This document shows, in pieces, positions 6,707 through 20,710 of a DNA stretch of 64,000 bases. This DNA comes from Brachybacterium alimentarium. GTDB taxonomy: Bacteria > Actinomycetota > Actinomycetes > Actinomycetales > Dermabacteraceae. The translations under genes and the position numbers were made by a program. Where the stretch lies: positions 1-64,000 of the forward strand of contig NZ_NRGS01000029.1 of the NCBI RefSeq assembly GCF_002332425.1. Reading direction: 5' to 3'. How positions within the stretch are numbered: the first letter of the stretch is position 1; each line of letters starts with the position of its first letter. The notes beneath the pieces were generated by a model. It was given only the letters and a program-made list of their open reading frames with translations, was not told the DNA's origin and did not search any database.

Positions 6707-7408
6707 ATGAAGACTCGGAAGATCCTTCCCACCCTCGGTGCCCTCGCGGCCTCGGCCGTACTGATGAGCGCCTGCTCGGGCGGCATGGATGAGGGCTCGA
6801 GCCCGGAGCAGGGCGACGATCAGCCCGCGGCCGAGCAGGACAGCGCCTCCGACGGCGGCGGCATGGGCGAGGACATGGACGACATGGACATGGACCCGGC
6901 CGCGAACCTCGTCGGCCCGGGCTGCGCGGACTACGCGGAGATGGTGCCGGACGGCGACGGCTCGGTCGATGGCATGGCCCAGGACCCGCTGAGCGTGGCG
7001 GCCTCCAACAATCCGATGCTCACCACACTCACCTCGGCCATCTCCGGCGAGCTGAACCCGGACGTGGACCTGGTCGACACCCTCGACGGTGACGAGTTCA
7101 CCGTGTTCGCCCCGGTCGACGACGCCTTCGGGGCCATCCCCGAAGACGATCTGAACGCCCTGGCCAGCGATGCCGACAGCCTGTCCACGGTGCTCACATA
7201 CCACGTGGTGCCCGGCCAGATCGCTCCCGACGAGATCGCCGGCACCCACACCACCGTCCAGGGCGAGGACGTCGAGGTCACCGGCAGCGGGGACGACCTC
7301 ATGGTCGACGGCGCAGCCGTCGTCTGCGGCGGCGTGAAGACCCAGAACGCCACCGTCTACCTCGTCGATACCGTTCTGATGCCGCCGTCGATGGCGGACG
7401 CCAGCTGA
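6707..7408 (+). CDS. fasciclin-domain lipoprotein (MPT70/MPT83-like)
   Basis: 233 aa. The lipoprotein signal peptide (about residues 1-23) ends in the lipobox LMSAC, with Cys as the lipidation site. Next comes an acidic Asp/Met-rich linker (about 25-65, [11 protein letters not shown]), then one fasciclin/FAS1 domain (about 85-228) marked by [15 protein letters not shown] and [16 protein letters not shown]1 domains act in surface adhesion. Mycobacterial MPT83 and MPT70 have the same layout and are SigK-controlled. It has GAAGGAG upstream of ATG 6707 and precedes the sigma-factor gene, separated by a hairpin. Confidence 0.92.
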   Translation: MKTRKILPTLGALAASAVLMSACSGGMDEGSSPEQGDDQPAAEQDSASDGGGMGEDMDDMDMDPAANLVGPGCADYAEMVPDGDGSVDGMAQDPLSVAASNNPMLTTLTSAISGELNPDVDLVDTLDGDEFTVFAPVDDAFGAIPEDDLNALASDADSLSTVLTYHVVPGQIAPDEIAGTHTTVQGEDVEVTGSGDDLMVDGAAVVCGGVKTQNATVYLVDTVLMPPSMADAS

Positions 7409-7433
7409 ACAGCGCACACTGGGACGACGCAGT

Positions 7434-7470
7434 GAGCGGGCGGGCATCGAGCCGATCGCCCCGCCCGCTC
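7434..7470 (+). terminator. hairpin between fasciclin and sigK genes
   Basis: GAGCGGGCGGG (7434-7444) pairs exactly with CCCGCCCGCTC (7460-7470) around a 15-nt loop. There is no U tract. It would act as a partial terminator or RNA-stability element that lowers sigK expression relative to the lipoprotein. Confidence 0.55.
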
Positions 7471-7494
7471 CTACCGTCGTCGAAGGAGTTGTGA

Positions 7495-8127
7495 ATGGCG
7501 CACGACCCTCCCGAGGCCACAGCGGAGCCACGGCGAACGCCGGAGGCGCGCAGCGGACGGGGAACGGCGGCGGATGCCGCCGCCGTGTCCTTGGCCGCGC
7601 TGCTGCCTCGCGTCGCCGCGGGGGACGAGGAGGCCTTCTCCCGTCTCTACGACGACGTCTCGCCTCTTCTGTTCGGCCTGATCAAGCGTGTCGTCCGAGA
7701 TGTGTCGATCAGCGAGGAAGTCCTGCAGGAGGTGTTCGTGGAGATCTGGAAGCAGGCCCCGCGATTCGAAGCCCGTCGCGGTTCCGCCCACGGGTGGATC
7801 TGCACCATCGCGCATCGCCGTGCCGTCGATACGGTCCGCTCGACCGACGCCGCTCGGCGCCGGGATTCCGAGGAGGGCCTGCGAGCCATCGAGGAGAAGG
7901 TCGTGGACGTCCAGGAGGAGGGGATCTTGAGAGTCGAGTCGGAGCGGGTCGCCACGGCACTGCGCGCCCTGGCCCCGCTGCAGGCCGACGCGATCCGTCT
8001 CGCGTACTTCGGCGGCTACAGCCACCGGGAGGTGGCGGGCCTTCTCGACATTCCCGTCGGGACGGCCAAGACACGGATTCGGGACGGGATGATCGTCCTG
8101 CGAGACAGCCTGGGGGTGACGTCGTGA
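7495..8127 (+). CDS. sigK: ECF sigma factor, SigK-like (ECF19 type)
   Basis: 210 aa with a disordered N-terminus to about residue 30. Region 2 follows (LLPRVAAGDEEAFSRLYDDV to EVLQEVFVEIWKQAPRF). Region 4 (about 155-205) contains LRALAPLQADAIRLAYFGG and a helix-turn-helix YSHREVAGLLDIPVGTAKTR. The start is ATG 7495 with GAAGGAG. The sigma gene overlaps the anti-sigma gene by 4 bp (GTGA), which couples their synthesis. The combination with an RskA-type anti-sigma factor and a fasciclin lipoprotein matches the SigK system of mycobacteria. The exact ECF group needs an alignment. Confidence 0.9.
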   Translation: MAHDPPEATAEPRRTPEARSGRGTAADAAAVSLAALLPRVAAGDEEAFSRLYDDVSPLLFGLIKRVVRDVSISEEVLQEVFVEIWKQAPRFEARRGSAHGWICTIAHRRAVDTVRSTDAARRRDSEEGLRAIEEKVVDVQEEGILRVESERVATALRALAPLQADAIRLAYFGGYSHREVAGLLDIPVGTAKTRIRDGMIVLRDSLGVTS

Positions 8128-9104
8128 ACGAGCAGGATCGTGATCTGACGGGCGCCTGGGCCCTGAACGCCCTGGACGCCGAGGAGCGGGCCCGGATCGA
8201 GGAGCTCTTCGCCCAGGATCCCGAGGCGGCGGGCGAGGCCCGTTCCTTCGAGGAGACCGCAGCCGAGCTGTCCGCCGGCCTCGAGCCGGAGGCCCCGCGT
8301 CCCGAGCTGAAGTCGTCGCTGATGGCGCGGATCGCCCGAACCCCTCAGCATTCCGTCGAATCGTCCGAGCCTGCAGTGCCCGCGGAGGTCACGCAGGACG
8401 ACAGCGCCACCGGACCGACGCATCGTCGGGCCGACGTGCCGCCCCACGTCCCGGAGAACGAGGACGAGAACGTGGACGACGACCGGCACCAGCACGACGA
8501 CCCGCACGAGGGCAGGGCCGAGAACGAGGACGGGGACGAGACCAGGGACGAGGACAGGGTCGAGGACCAGGCCACGGTGATCCCCCTGGATCGCTACCGG
8601 TCGAGCGTCCGGCGTTCGCGCTGGTTGGCGGTCGCCGCCGCGGCGCTGATGGTCACCAGCGTCGCCGGAGTCGGGCTGTGGAGCGCCGAGCGCGCCGCAC
8701 AGGACGAGGATCGAGCGACCATCGAGGCCCTGCAGTCCCAGCAGGCCGCCTCGGACGAGGAGCGCCAGATGATCTCGGCGCTGTTGACGGCGGAGGACAC
8801 CTCCCAGCTCACGATCCCGTCCGAGACGGGCGGCACCCTGCATGTCATGTACTCGCGCGACCAGCAGTCCATGATCGTCCAGGGTGCCGACCTTCCGGAC
8901 CTGCCCAGCGACAGCACATACCAGCTGTGGATCATCGGCGACGGCGGCGACAGCTTCGAGGACGCAGGGCTGATCACCGAGCCCGGCCAGACGGTGATGG
9001 CGCACGAGGAGCTGCCTCCGGAATCCCTGATCGGCCTCACGGTCGAACCGGCCGGCGGCTCCGAGCAGCCCACCACCGACCCGATCGCGTCGTCGGAGCT
9101 GTGA
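8124..9104 (+). CDS. rskA: anti-sigma factor, RskA-like
   Basis: 326 aa from GTG 8124. The N-terminal sigma-binding segment (about residues 8-75, LTGAWALNALDAEERARIEE) matches RskA. A linker at 108-150 is extremely rich in Asp, Glu, His and Asn (ENEDENVDDDRHQHDDPHEG). One transmembrane helix spans about 166-186. The extracytoplasmic RskA domain (about 225-326) contains YQLWIIGDGGDSFEDAGL. Such proteins hold the sigma factor at the membrane until cleaved by regulated proteolysis. The acidic His-rich linker is on the cytoplasmic side and is not usual for RskA. It overlaps the oxidoreductase start (TGATG). Confidence 0.88.
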   Translation: MNEQDRDLTGAWALNALDAEERARIEELFAQDPEAAGEARSFEETAAELSAGLEPEAPRPELKSSLMARIARTPQHSVESSEPAVPAEVTQDDSATGPTHRRADVPPHVPENEDENVDDDRHQHDDPHEGRAENEDGDETRDEDRVEDQATVIPLDRYRSSVRRSRWLAVAAAALMVTSVAGVGLWSAERAAQDEDRATIEALQSQQAASDEERQMISALLTAEDTSQLTIPSETGGTLHVMYSRDQQSMIVQGADLPDLPSDSTYQLWIIGDGGDSFEDAGLITEPGQTVMAHEELPPESLIGLTVEPAGGSEQPTTDPIASSEL

Positions 9105-10693
9105 TGAGCACCCCCACCGCCCACCAGGGCCCCGCCGACGGCGGTCACCGCACCGCACGGCCCGGGATCCCCTGGTGGTCGATGCTCGCCGGCGTGATCG
9201 GCGGTGTCGTGCTGCTGGCCGTCGCGGAGCTCGCCTCCTTGGCCTTCAGCTCCTCCTCGGCCCCGTTCGTGGCCGTCGGCGGCGGCTTCATCGACATCAT
9301 CCCGCCGTGGGTGAAGGACGTGGCCATCGGCCTGTTCGGCACCTGGGACAAGATCGTGCTGTTCGCGTCGATGGTCGCGGTGTACGTGGTGCTCACCGCG
9401 CTGAACGGGGCTCTCGGGGCTCGCCGTCCCCGTACGGCCGCCGCCGTGCTGGCGGGTCTGGGCGTCTTCGCCACGGTGATCGTGCTGACCCGGGCGCAGA
9501 ACTCGGTGCCCGACGCGATCCCGACCCTGCTCGGCACCGTGGTCGCGGTCCCAACGCTGCTGCTCCTGCTGCGCGCCGTGCGCTCCCCTGCCGCCGAGCC
9601 GGGCACCGACGCGGCCTGGTCGCGCCGACGCTCGCTGGTGGGCGTCGGGGCCGTCGGAGTGCTCGCAGTCATCGTCGCGGCCGGCGCCCGGGGCGTGAAT
9701 GCGACCCGCGAGGTCGCCCGCCGGGCCGCGGAGTTCACGCTGCCCACGCCGCGCACCCGCGCCGAGCAGATCCCCGACGACGCCCAGGTGGATGTCGAGG
9801 GGATGCCCGCGTACGTCACGCCCAACGAGGACTTCTACCGGATCGACACCGCCCTCGCCGTGCCGCGCGTGGACCCCACCACCTGGGAGCTGCGGATCCA
9901 CGGGCTGGTGGATCGCGAGCTCACCCTTTCTTTCGAGGAGCTGCTCGCGGAGCCGATGATCGAGAAGCACGTGACGCTGACCTGCGTGTCCAACACGGTC
10001 GGCGGCGATCTCGCCGGGAATGCGACCTGGCTCGGCGTCCCCGTGCGCACACTGCTGGAGCGCGTCGGCGTGAAGGACGGCGCCGACATGGTGCTCTCCC
10101 GCTCCGTGGACGGCTTCACCGCGTCCACGCCGCTCGAGGCCCTGACCGACGACCGCGACTCCCTGATCGCCGTCGGCATGAACGGGGAGCCGCTGCCGCA
10201 GGAGCACGGATATCCGGTGCGGATGGTGGTGCCGGGACTGTACGGATACGTCTCGGCCACGAAGTGGCTCACCGAGCTCACCGTGACCCGCTTCGCCGAG
10301 GAGACCGCCTATTGGACCGATCGCGGCTGGTCCGAGCGCGGCCCCATCAAGATCGCCTCCCGCGTGGACGTGCCGCGCTCCTTCGGGACGCTCGACCCGG
10401 CATCCGACGGGTCCGTGATGCTCGGCGGGACGGCATGGGCCCAGCAGCGCGGGATCGCTGCGGTCGAGGTGCGGATCGACGACGGGGACTGGCACGAGGC
10501 CGAGCTGGGCGCGGAGGTCACCGCCGACACCTGGGTCCAGTGGTCGCTGCGCTGGGAGGATGCCGCGCCCGGTGATCACACGGTCTCGGTGCGGGCGACC
10601 GATGGGGACGGCGAGCAGCAGACGGAGGAGCGCGCCGACCCGGTCCCCAACGGAGCGAGCGGCTGGCACACGATCGACTTCACGGTGGAGTGA
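9104..10693 (+). CDS. membrane-anchored molybdopterin-dependent oxidoreductase (sulfite oxidase family)
   Basis: 529 aa. Four N-terminal helices (about residues 25-50, 75-105, 112-130 and 135-155) plus one at about 185-203 precede a sulfite-oxidase-type Mo domain (about 225-420). The Mo-ligand Cys lies in HVTLTCVSNTVGG, and the cofactor-binding region includes WLGVPVRTLL and HGYPVRMVVPGLYGY. The C-terminal Ig-like dimerisation domain (about 425-529) contains VEVRIDDGDW. The Mo domain is predicted to lie outside the membrane. It is translationally coupled to the anti-sigma gene, so it is likely part of the same regulon. Substrate unknown. Confidence 0.9.
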   Translation: MSTPTAHQGPADGGHRTARPGIPWWSMLAGVIGGVVLLAVAELASLAFSSSSAPFVAVGGGFIDIIPPWVKDVAIGLFGTWDKIVLFASMVAVYVVLTALNGALGARRPRTAAAVLAGLGVFATVIVLTRAQNSVPDAIPTLLGTVVAVPTLLLLLRAVRSPAAEPGTDAAWSRRRSLVGVGAVGVLAVIVAAGARGVNATREVARRAAEFTLPTPRTRAEQIPDDAQVDVEGMPAYVTPNEDFYRIDTALAVPRVDPTTWELRIHGLVDRELTLSFEELLAEPMIEKHVTLTCVSNTVGGDLAGNATWLGVPVRTLLERVGVKDGADMVLSRSVDGFTASTPLEALTDDRDSLIAVGMNGEPLPQEHGYPVRMVVPGLYGYVSATKWLTELTVTRFAEETAYWTDRGWSERGPIKIASRVDVPRSFGTLDPASDGSVMLGGTAWAQQRGIAAVEVRIDDGDWHEAELGAEVTADTWVQWSLRWEDAAPGDHTVSVRATDGDGEQQTEERADPVPNGASGWHTIDFTVE

Positions 10694-10702
10694 GCGCGCG
10701 GG

Positions 10703-11491
10703 TCAGGATCCGTGCGGCAGACCGTCGTCGGCCACCAGGCCGTGCTCGCGGACCAGGCTGTTCAGCGCCTCGGGCGCTGCGGCCAGTCGGGCGCAGACCT
10801 CGGCGGCGTCCCCGATCAGCAGCTCGCACCCGGTGATCCCCACCAGCTCGTCGAACATCTCCTGCTGCCGGTGGCGCAGCGGGATCGGCTGCTCGTGGGC
10901 GACGACGCCCCAGCTCGAGGCGTAGACGTCGAACTGCCCGGGCTCGTGCCCGGTGGCCAGGGAGAGCGGGAACCGGGAAGAGTCCAGGCGCACCCGCTCG
11001 TAGTTCGGCTCGGTCTCGTCGACCACGGCGAGCTGCGCGTCGTCGAACCAGGTGGCCACGAGCTCCATCCGCTCCCCGTCGGCACGGTACGGGGCGGCAG
11101 GGATGTAGCCGCGCGCGGAGGTGTGCGCGCAGTGGCCGACGGCGAGGCCGCGCACCGTGCAGCGCACGAACGGGGTCGCGATCGGCACGTCGGCGCCGGA
11201 GCGCGCGTACTTCCGGGCGATCGTCTCCGGGGTCTGGTTGGAGCCGACGGCCACCACCAGGGTGCGCTCGGCGAGCGGCGCCGCTCCCTCCGCGGCGAGG
11301 GCCTGCTCGATCGCGGCGATGTCGACGAGGGCACGGTCCTGCTCCTCGGTGGGGGCGGCCGCGGCGTCGGCCGGGTCCAGATCGACGATCCCCTCGGCCA
11401 GCAGCAGCGCGGAGCGCACGGCCTGCCCCGTCCAGGGGTAGTCCTCCGGGGCATCGGCCTGGACAGGGGTGGAGATCGTCGAGGAAGACAT
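10703..11491 (-). CDS. conserved protein of unknown function
   Basis: 262 aa, no signal peptide or membrane helix. The central segment LVVAVGSNQTPETIARKY is a weak echo of the YGSN motif of gamma-glutamylcyclotransferase-like folds. FDVYASSWGVV, near the C-terminus, and TEPNYERVRLDSSRFPL are further conserved-looking stretches. It is convergent with the molybdopterin oxidoreductase, 9 bp from its stop. A ribosome site at the ATG (11489-11491) is poor, with GAG only. I do not recognise it firmly. Confidence 0.65.
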   Translation of the reverse strand: MSSSTISTPVQADAPEDYPWTGQAVRSALLLAEGIVDLDPADAAAAPTEEQDRALVDIAAIEQALAAEGAAPLAERTLVVAVGSNQTPETIARKYARSGADVPIATPFVRCTVRGLAVGHCAHTSARGYIPAAPYRADGERMELVATWFDDAQLAVVDETEPNYERVRLDSSRFPLSLATGHEPGQFDVYASSWGVVAHEQPIPLRHRQQEMFDELVGITGCELLIGDAAEVCARLAAAPEALNSLVREHGLVADDGLPHGS

Positions 11492-11576
11492 GACTCGACC
11501 ATAACGAGCCGGGCCGGCCCGCCCCAGGATCCCGTGGCCACCCCCACGTGCGCCCAGCGCCGTCCTGGCCCTCCTT

Positions 11577-11604
11577 GCTCTCAGCTCTCAGCTCTCAGCT
11601 CTCA
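11577..11604 (+). repeat. four 7-bp tandem repeats GCTCTCA
   Basis: Four exact head-to-tail copies of GCTCTCA lie 49 bp upstream of the ybaK-like start. Copy number could vary by slippage. Spacing from the start codon would allow an effect on its promoter, but none is recognised here. Confidence 0.9.
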
Positions 11605-11652
11605 CGCTGGCCCGTGTCACCCGCTGGAGTCGAGGGGACCTATCGTGGGGTG

Positions 11653-12132
11653 ATGAGCGAACAGCGTGCGATCGATGCCCTGACGGCCTGCGGTCTGGAC
11701 GCCGAGATCACCCGGCACGGACAGGTCGGGTCCCTCGCCGAAGCCGCCGCCGCTCGCGGGGTCGAGCCCCGCGACATCATCAAGACCCTCGTGGTGCGCC
11801 GACGCAAGGGCGACTACCTGTTCGTGCTGGTCCCGGGCGATCGCGAGATCTCCTGGCCGAAGCTCCGCTCGTTCCTCGGGGTGAACCGCCTGTCCATGCC
11901 GGACAAGGACGTCGCCCGCGAGGTGACCGGGTACGAGCGCGGCACCATCACGCCGTTCGGCTCCACCACCGCCTGGCCCGTCATCGCGGACATCGACCTC
12001 ACCGGGGATCCCGCTCGGCGGATCTCCCTGGGTGCCGGTGCGCACGGCGTCGCAGCGACGCTCAACGCCGAGGCGGCCCTCGCTGCCCTGCACGCACAGG
12101 TCGCCGACGTCACGGACCTCCAGGCGACCTGA
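11653..12132 (+). CDS. YbaK/EbsC-type aminoacyl-tRNA deacylase
   Basis: 159 aa from ATG 11653. It is a single YbaK domain: IIKTLVVRRRKGDYLFVLVPGDREIS, then the catalytic-site Lys/Gly region LSMPDKDVAREVTGYERGTITPFG, and the C-terminal SLGAGAHGVAATLNAEAAL. Relatives hydrolyse mischarged tRNA such as Cys-tRNA-Pro in the cytoplasm; the specificity of this member is not readable. The start codon is preceded by GTGGGGTG. A small membrane protein gene follows 25 bp later. Confidence 0.88.
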   Translation: MSEQRAIDALTACGLDAEITRHGQVGSLAEAAAARGVEPRDIIKTLVVRRRKGDYLFVLVPGDREISWPKLRSFLGVNRLSMPDKDVAREVTGYERGTITPFGSTTAWPVIADIDLTGDPARRISLGAGAHGVAATLNAEAALAALHAQVADVTDLQAT

Positions 12133-12157
12133 CCTCGACCCGCACCAGGAGACTGCC

Positions 12158-12397
12158 ATCCGCTCACGACTCTACTTCCTCGTCCTCGGCGCCTACCTGC
12201 TGTGCGTGGGGATCTATCTGATGATCACGACCGACGACTCCGTCCTCCGGGGACTCACGGTCCTCCAGATCATCGCCGCCGTGCTCATGTTCCGGCAGGC
12301 GCGGCGCACCCCCGTCACCCGCGACCGCGACGACGACCGCGACGACCGCGACGACCGGGACTCGGCCTCGCACTCCACGTCGAACTCGGCGGAGTAG
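12158..12397 (+). CDS. small membrane protein with apparent ATC start
   Basis: 79 aa. There are two membrane helices (RLYFLVLGAYLLCVGIYLM and LTVLQIIAAVLMF), then a charged tail of Asp-Arg repeats. In this frame no ATG, GTG or TTG precedes the first helix outside ybaK. Instead ATC (12158-12160) lies 6 nt after AGGAG, the ideal place for a start. The nearest GTG in frame is at 12032, deep inside ybaK; the first internal ATG (in LMITT) would lose helix 1. AUC initiation, or a recent ATG-to-ATC change, is the best reading. Function unknown. Confidence 0.65.
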   Translation: MRSRLYFLVLGAYLLCVGIYLMITTDDSVLRGLTVLQIIAAVLMFRQARRTPVTRDRDDDRDDRDDRDSASHSTSNSAE

Positions 12398-12411
12398 GTC
12401 CTCCGCACGCG

Positions 12412-12447
12412 GAACGGGCGGGCATCCCGGAGGATGCCCGCCCGTTC
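12412..12447. terminator. bidirectional terminator hairpin
   Basis: GAACGGGCGGGCATCC (12412-12427) pairs exactly with GGATGCCCGCCCGTTC (12432-12447) over a 4-nt loop. It sits between the convergent small membrane protein and DUF3566 genes and can serve both strands. Confidence 0.8.
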
Positions 12448-12481
12448 CCGGCGAGGAGCCGCGCCCGCTGGGCGCGACCGG

Positions 12482-13042
12482 TCACTCGTCGGTGAAGGTC
12501 ATCTTCAGCCCGCCCAGCAGCGCGGCGACCAGGTTGTACAGGAACGCCAGCAGCGTGCCGAGCGCCGTGATGATCACGACGTTCACCACGGCGACGATCG
12601 TGCCGTAGCTGACCATCTTGGAGAACTCGAAGAACTCCATGAACGGCAGCGGGTCACCGCTGTTGAGGTCACGGCCGAGCTGATCGATCTTGCCCCACAG
12701 ACCGATCGCATCGACCAGGTTCCAGGTCAGGATCACGGCCACCACGGTCGCGATGCCGAGGGCGATCGCCACCAGGAACGACAGCTTCATCACCGAGAAG
12801 GGGTCCAGCCGTGCCAGCGTGAGCCGCACCCGGCGCGGACCGCGCCGCTCGGGCTCAGCGGTCTGCGCCGGGCCCGTCGTCTTCTTCGGACTGCGGCTGG
12901 CGCCCTTGGCCGCGGAGCCCTTGCCGGTTCCGATCGACGTCGTCGAGGGGGACGTCTCGCTCTCCTCGAACGCCGGGAGCTTGGTGGTCGCCTCCGGAGA
13001 CGTCGTGGTGCCGGAGGCGGACCTCGAGTCGCTCGTGCTCAC
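12482..13042 (-). CDS. DUF3566 transmembrane protein
   Basis: 186 aa. The disordered Ser/Thr/Lys-rich N-terminus (to about residue 70) is followed by the DUF3566 domain: RRVRLTLARLDPFSVMKLSF, helix 1 (about 88-110), a loop with FMEFFEFSKMVSYG, and helix 2 (about 145-170). DUF3566 proteins are conserved immediately downstream of gyrA in actinobacteria and are thought to act in cell division or envelope growth. It starts 3 bp after the gyrA stop. Confidence 0.92.
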   Translation of the reverse strand: MSTSDSRSASGTTTSPEATTKLPAFEESETSPSTTSIGTGKGSAAKGASRSPKKTTGPAQTAEPERRGPRRVRLTLARLDPFSVMKLSFLVAIALGIATVVAVILTWNLVDAIGLWGKIDQLGRDLNSGDPLPFMEFFEFSKMVSYGTIVAVVNVVIITALGTLLAFLYNLVAALLGGLKMTFTDE

Positions 13043-13045
13043 GGA

Positions 13046-15835
<2,790 letters not shown>

Positions 15836-15868
15836 GGTGAGAGAGAGGCCTTTCGGGTGGGGCCGAGA

Positions 15869-18004
<2,136 letters not shown>

Positions 18005-18208
18005 CTGATGTGGCTCCTCGCAGTCCTGGGATCCCTCGACCCAGGAGAGCGTCGAGGGTTGCGGCCAGCCACGCGGAGCGATCCGGACGGCTCAGCACAC
18101 ATGCGGCCCACGAGGAGTCTCGCGCGCACACGCGCGTAAGGCACCCGTAGGCCACAGCGATCGAGCCGACGGCATCGAGATCCGCGAGGACGTCGGCCGA
18201 ACACCACC

Positions 18209-18237
18209 ATTCTAGCCGACTGAGGCCCGTGAACCTA
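18209..18237 (-). promoter_or_regulatory. probable gyrB promoter
   Basis: On the minus strand, -10 TAGAAT (18209-18214) lies 17 bp from a weak -35 TAGGTT (18232-18237). It would give a leader of about 200 nt before gyrB. The rest of the 389-bp gap between ribH and gyrB (18005-18393) holds the ribH-side hairpin and no gene that I can support. Confidence 0.45.
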
Positions 18238-18335
18238 TTGACGCGGCCGATCCTGTGGAGAACGCGACGCAGGATCGGCCTCAGACGGCCCTCGGCGGCC
18301 TCAGGAAGCCGTTTCGGAGGCGGTCGCCGGGGTCC

Positions 18336-18382
18336 CCTGCCTCAGGCGGGGTGATATCGCGGCATAGAGCCGCCTGGGCAGG
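18336..18382 (-). terminator. hairpin after the riboflavin operon
   Basis: CCTGCCTCAGGCGG (18336-18349) pairs with CCGCCTGGGCAGG (18370-18382) with one bulge. It lies 11 bp past the ribH stop on the minus strand. There is no U tract, so the terminator role is inferred from position. Confidence 0.5.
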
Positions 18383-18393
18383 CGACCTCGCGC

Positions 18394-18857
18394 TCAGAGC
18401 TCCGCGAGCACCGCGGCGGTGGCCAGCGCGGCGGTCGCCGCCTCGTGGCCCTTGTCCTCGCTCGAGCCCTCGCGACCCGATCGGTCCAGCGCCTGCTCCT
18501 CGTCATCGCAGGTCAACAGCCCGAAACCGACGGGAACCCCGTGGTCCAGGGCCACCCGGGAGAGTCCATCGGTCGCCGCCGAGCAGACGTACTCGAAGTG
18601 CGGGGTGCCGCCCCGGATCACGACGCCGAGCGCGATCACGGCGTCGTGGGTGCGGGCGAGACGGTCGGCGATCACCGGCAGCTCGAAGGAGCCGGGGGCC
18701 CGCACCACGGTGGGGCCGGTGATCCCCGCCTCGGTGCAGCCGCGCAGCGCACCGTCGAGCAGGCCGTCCATGACCTCCTGGTGCCAGGAGGCGGCGACGA
18801 TCGCGACCCGCAGGTCGGGGTGGGAGGTGGTGGTCAGGCTGGGGCTTCCGTGTCCGC

Positions 18858-18861
<4 letters not shown>
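18394..18861 (-). CDS. ribH: 6,7-dimethyl-8-ribityllumazine synthase
   Basis: 155 aa. It has the lumazine synthase fold signatures [52 protein letters not shown] (with the catalytic His nearby) and [20 protein letters not shown]. It condenses 5-amino-6-ribitylaminouracil with 3,4-dihydroxybutanone 4-phosphate, normally as an icosahedral or pentameric assembly. It overlaps ribAB by 4 bp and is the last gene of the rib operon. Confidence 0.96.
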
Positions 18862-20092
<1,231 letters not shown>

Positions 20093-20096
<4 letters not shown>

Positions 20097-20695
20097 CGGC
20101 GCGCCCCCTCGGCGAACAGCAGCTTCTCGACGTGCTTGGCCAGCACGTCGACCTCGAGGTTCACGCGGTGGCCGATGTCCCGTCGGCCCAGGGTGGTGCG
20201 GGCGAGGGTCTCCGGGATCAACCCGATCGTCACCTCGTCGCCGTCGATCGCGGCGACGGTGAGGCTCACGCCGTCCACGGCCAGCGATCCCTTCGCGACC
20301 ACATAACGGGCCAGGCCCGCGGGCAGCTGGATCCGCAGGCGGGTGGTGCCTGCCTCCTCCTCCCGGTCGAGGATCTCGCCGGTCGCGTCCACATGGCCCT
20401 GCACGATGTGGCCGTCCAGGCGTCCGTCGACCCGTACGCAGCGCTCGAGGTTGACGGGGTCACCGGCGGCGAGCCCGCCGAGGGTGGTGGCCTCGAGCGT
20501 GGTGGCGATGACGTCGGCGCTCCAGGTCTCGCCGTCCTCTGCGGTCACGGTGAGGCAGCAGCCGTTCACGGCGATCGAGTCGCCCAGGGCGATGCCGGCC
20601 AGGACCTGCGGGGAGCGGATCGTGAGGCGGGCAGGATCCGCCGGTGAGGTGAGCGACTCGACGGTGCCGAGTTCTTCGATGATTCCGGTGAACAT
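20093..20695 (-). CDS. ribE: riboflavin synthase, alpha chain
   Basis: 200 aa with the two lumazine-binding repeats, each starting with a G-I/H-G type motif: MFTGIIEELGTV at residue 1 and GHIVQGHVDATGEI near 98. NGCCLTV and DGVSLTV mark equal positions in the repeats. It dismutates two 6,7-dimethyl-8-ribityllumazine molecules into riboflavin, as a trimer. It starts 15 bp after ribD. The symbol ribC is also in use for this family. Confidence 0.96.
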
Positions 20696-20710
20696 GGGGG
20701 TCCTTCCAGG

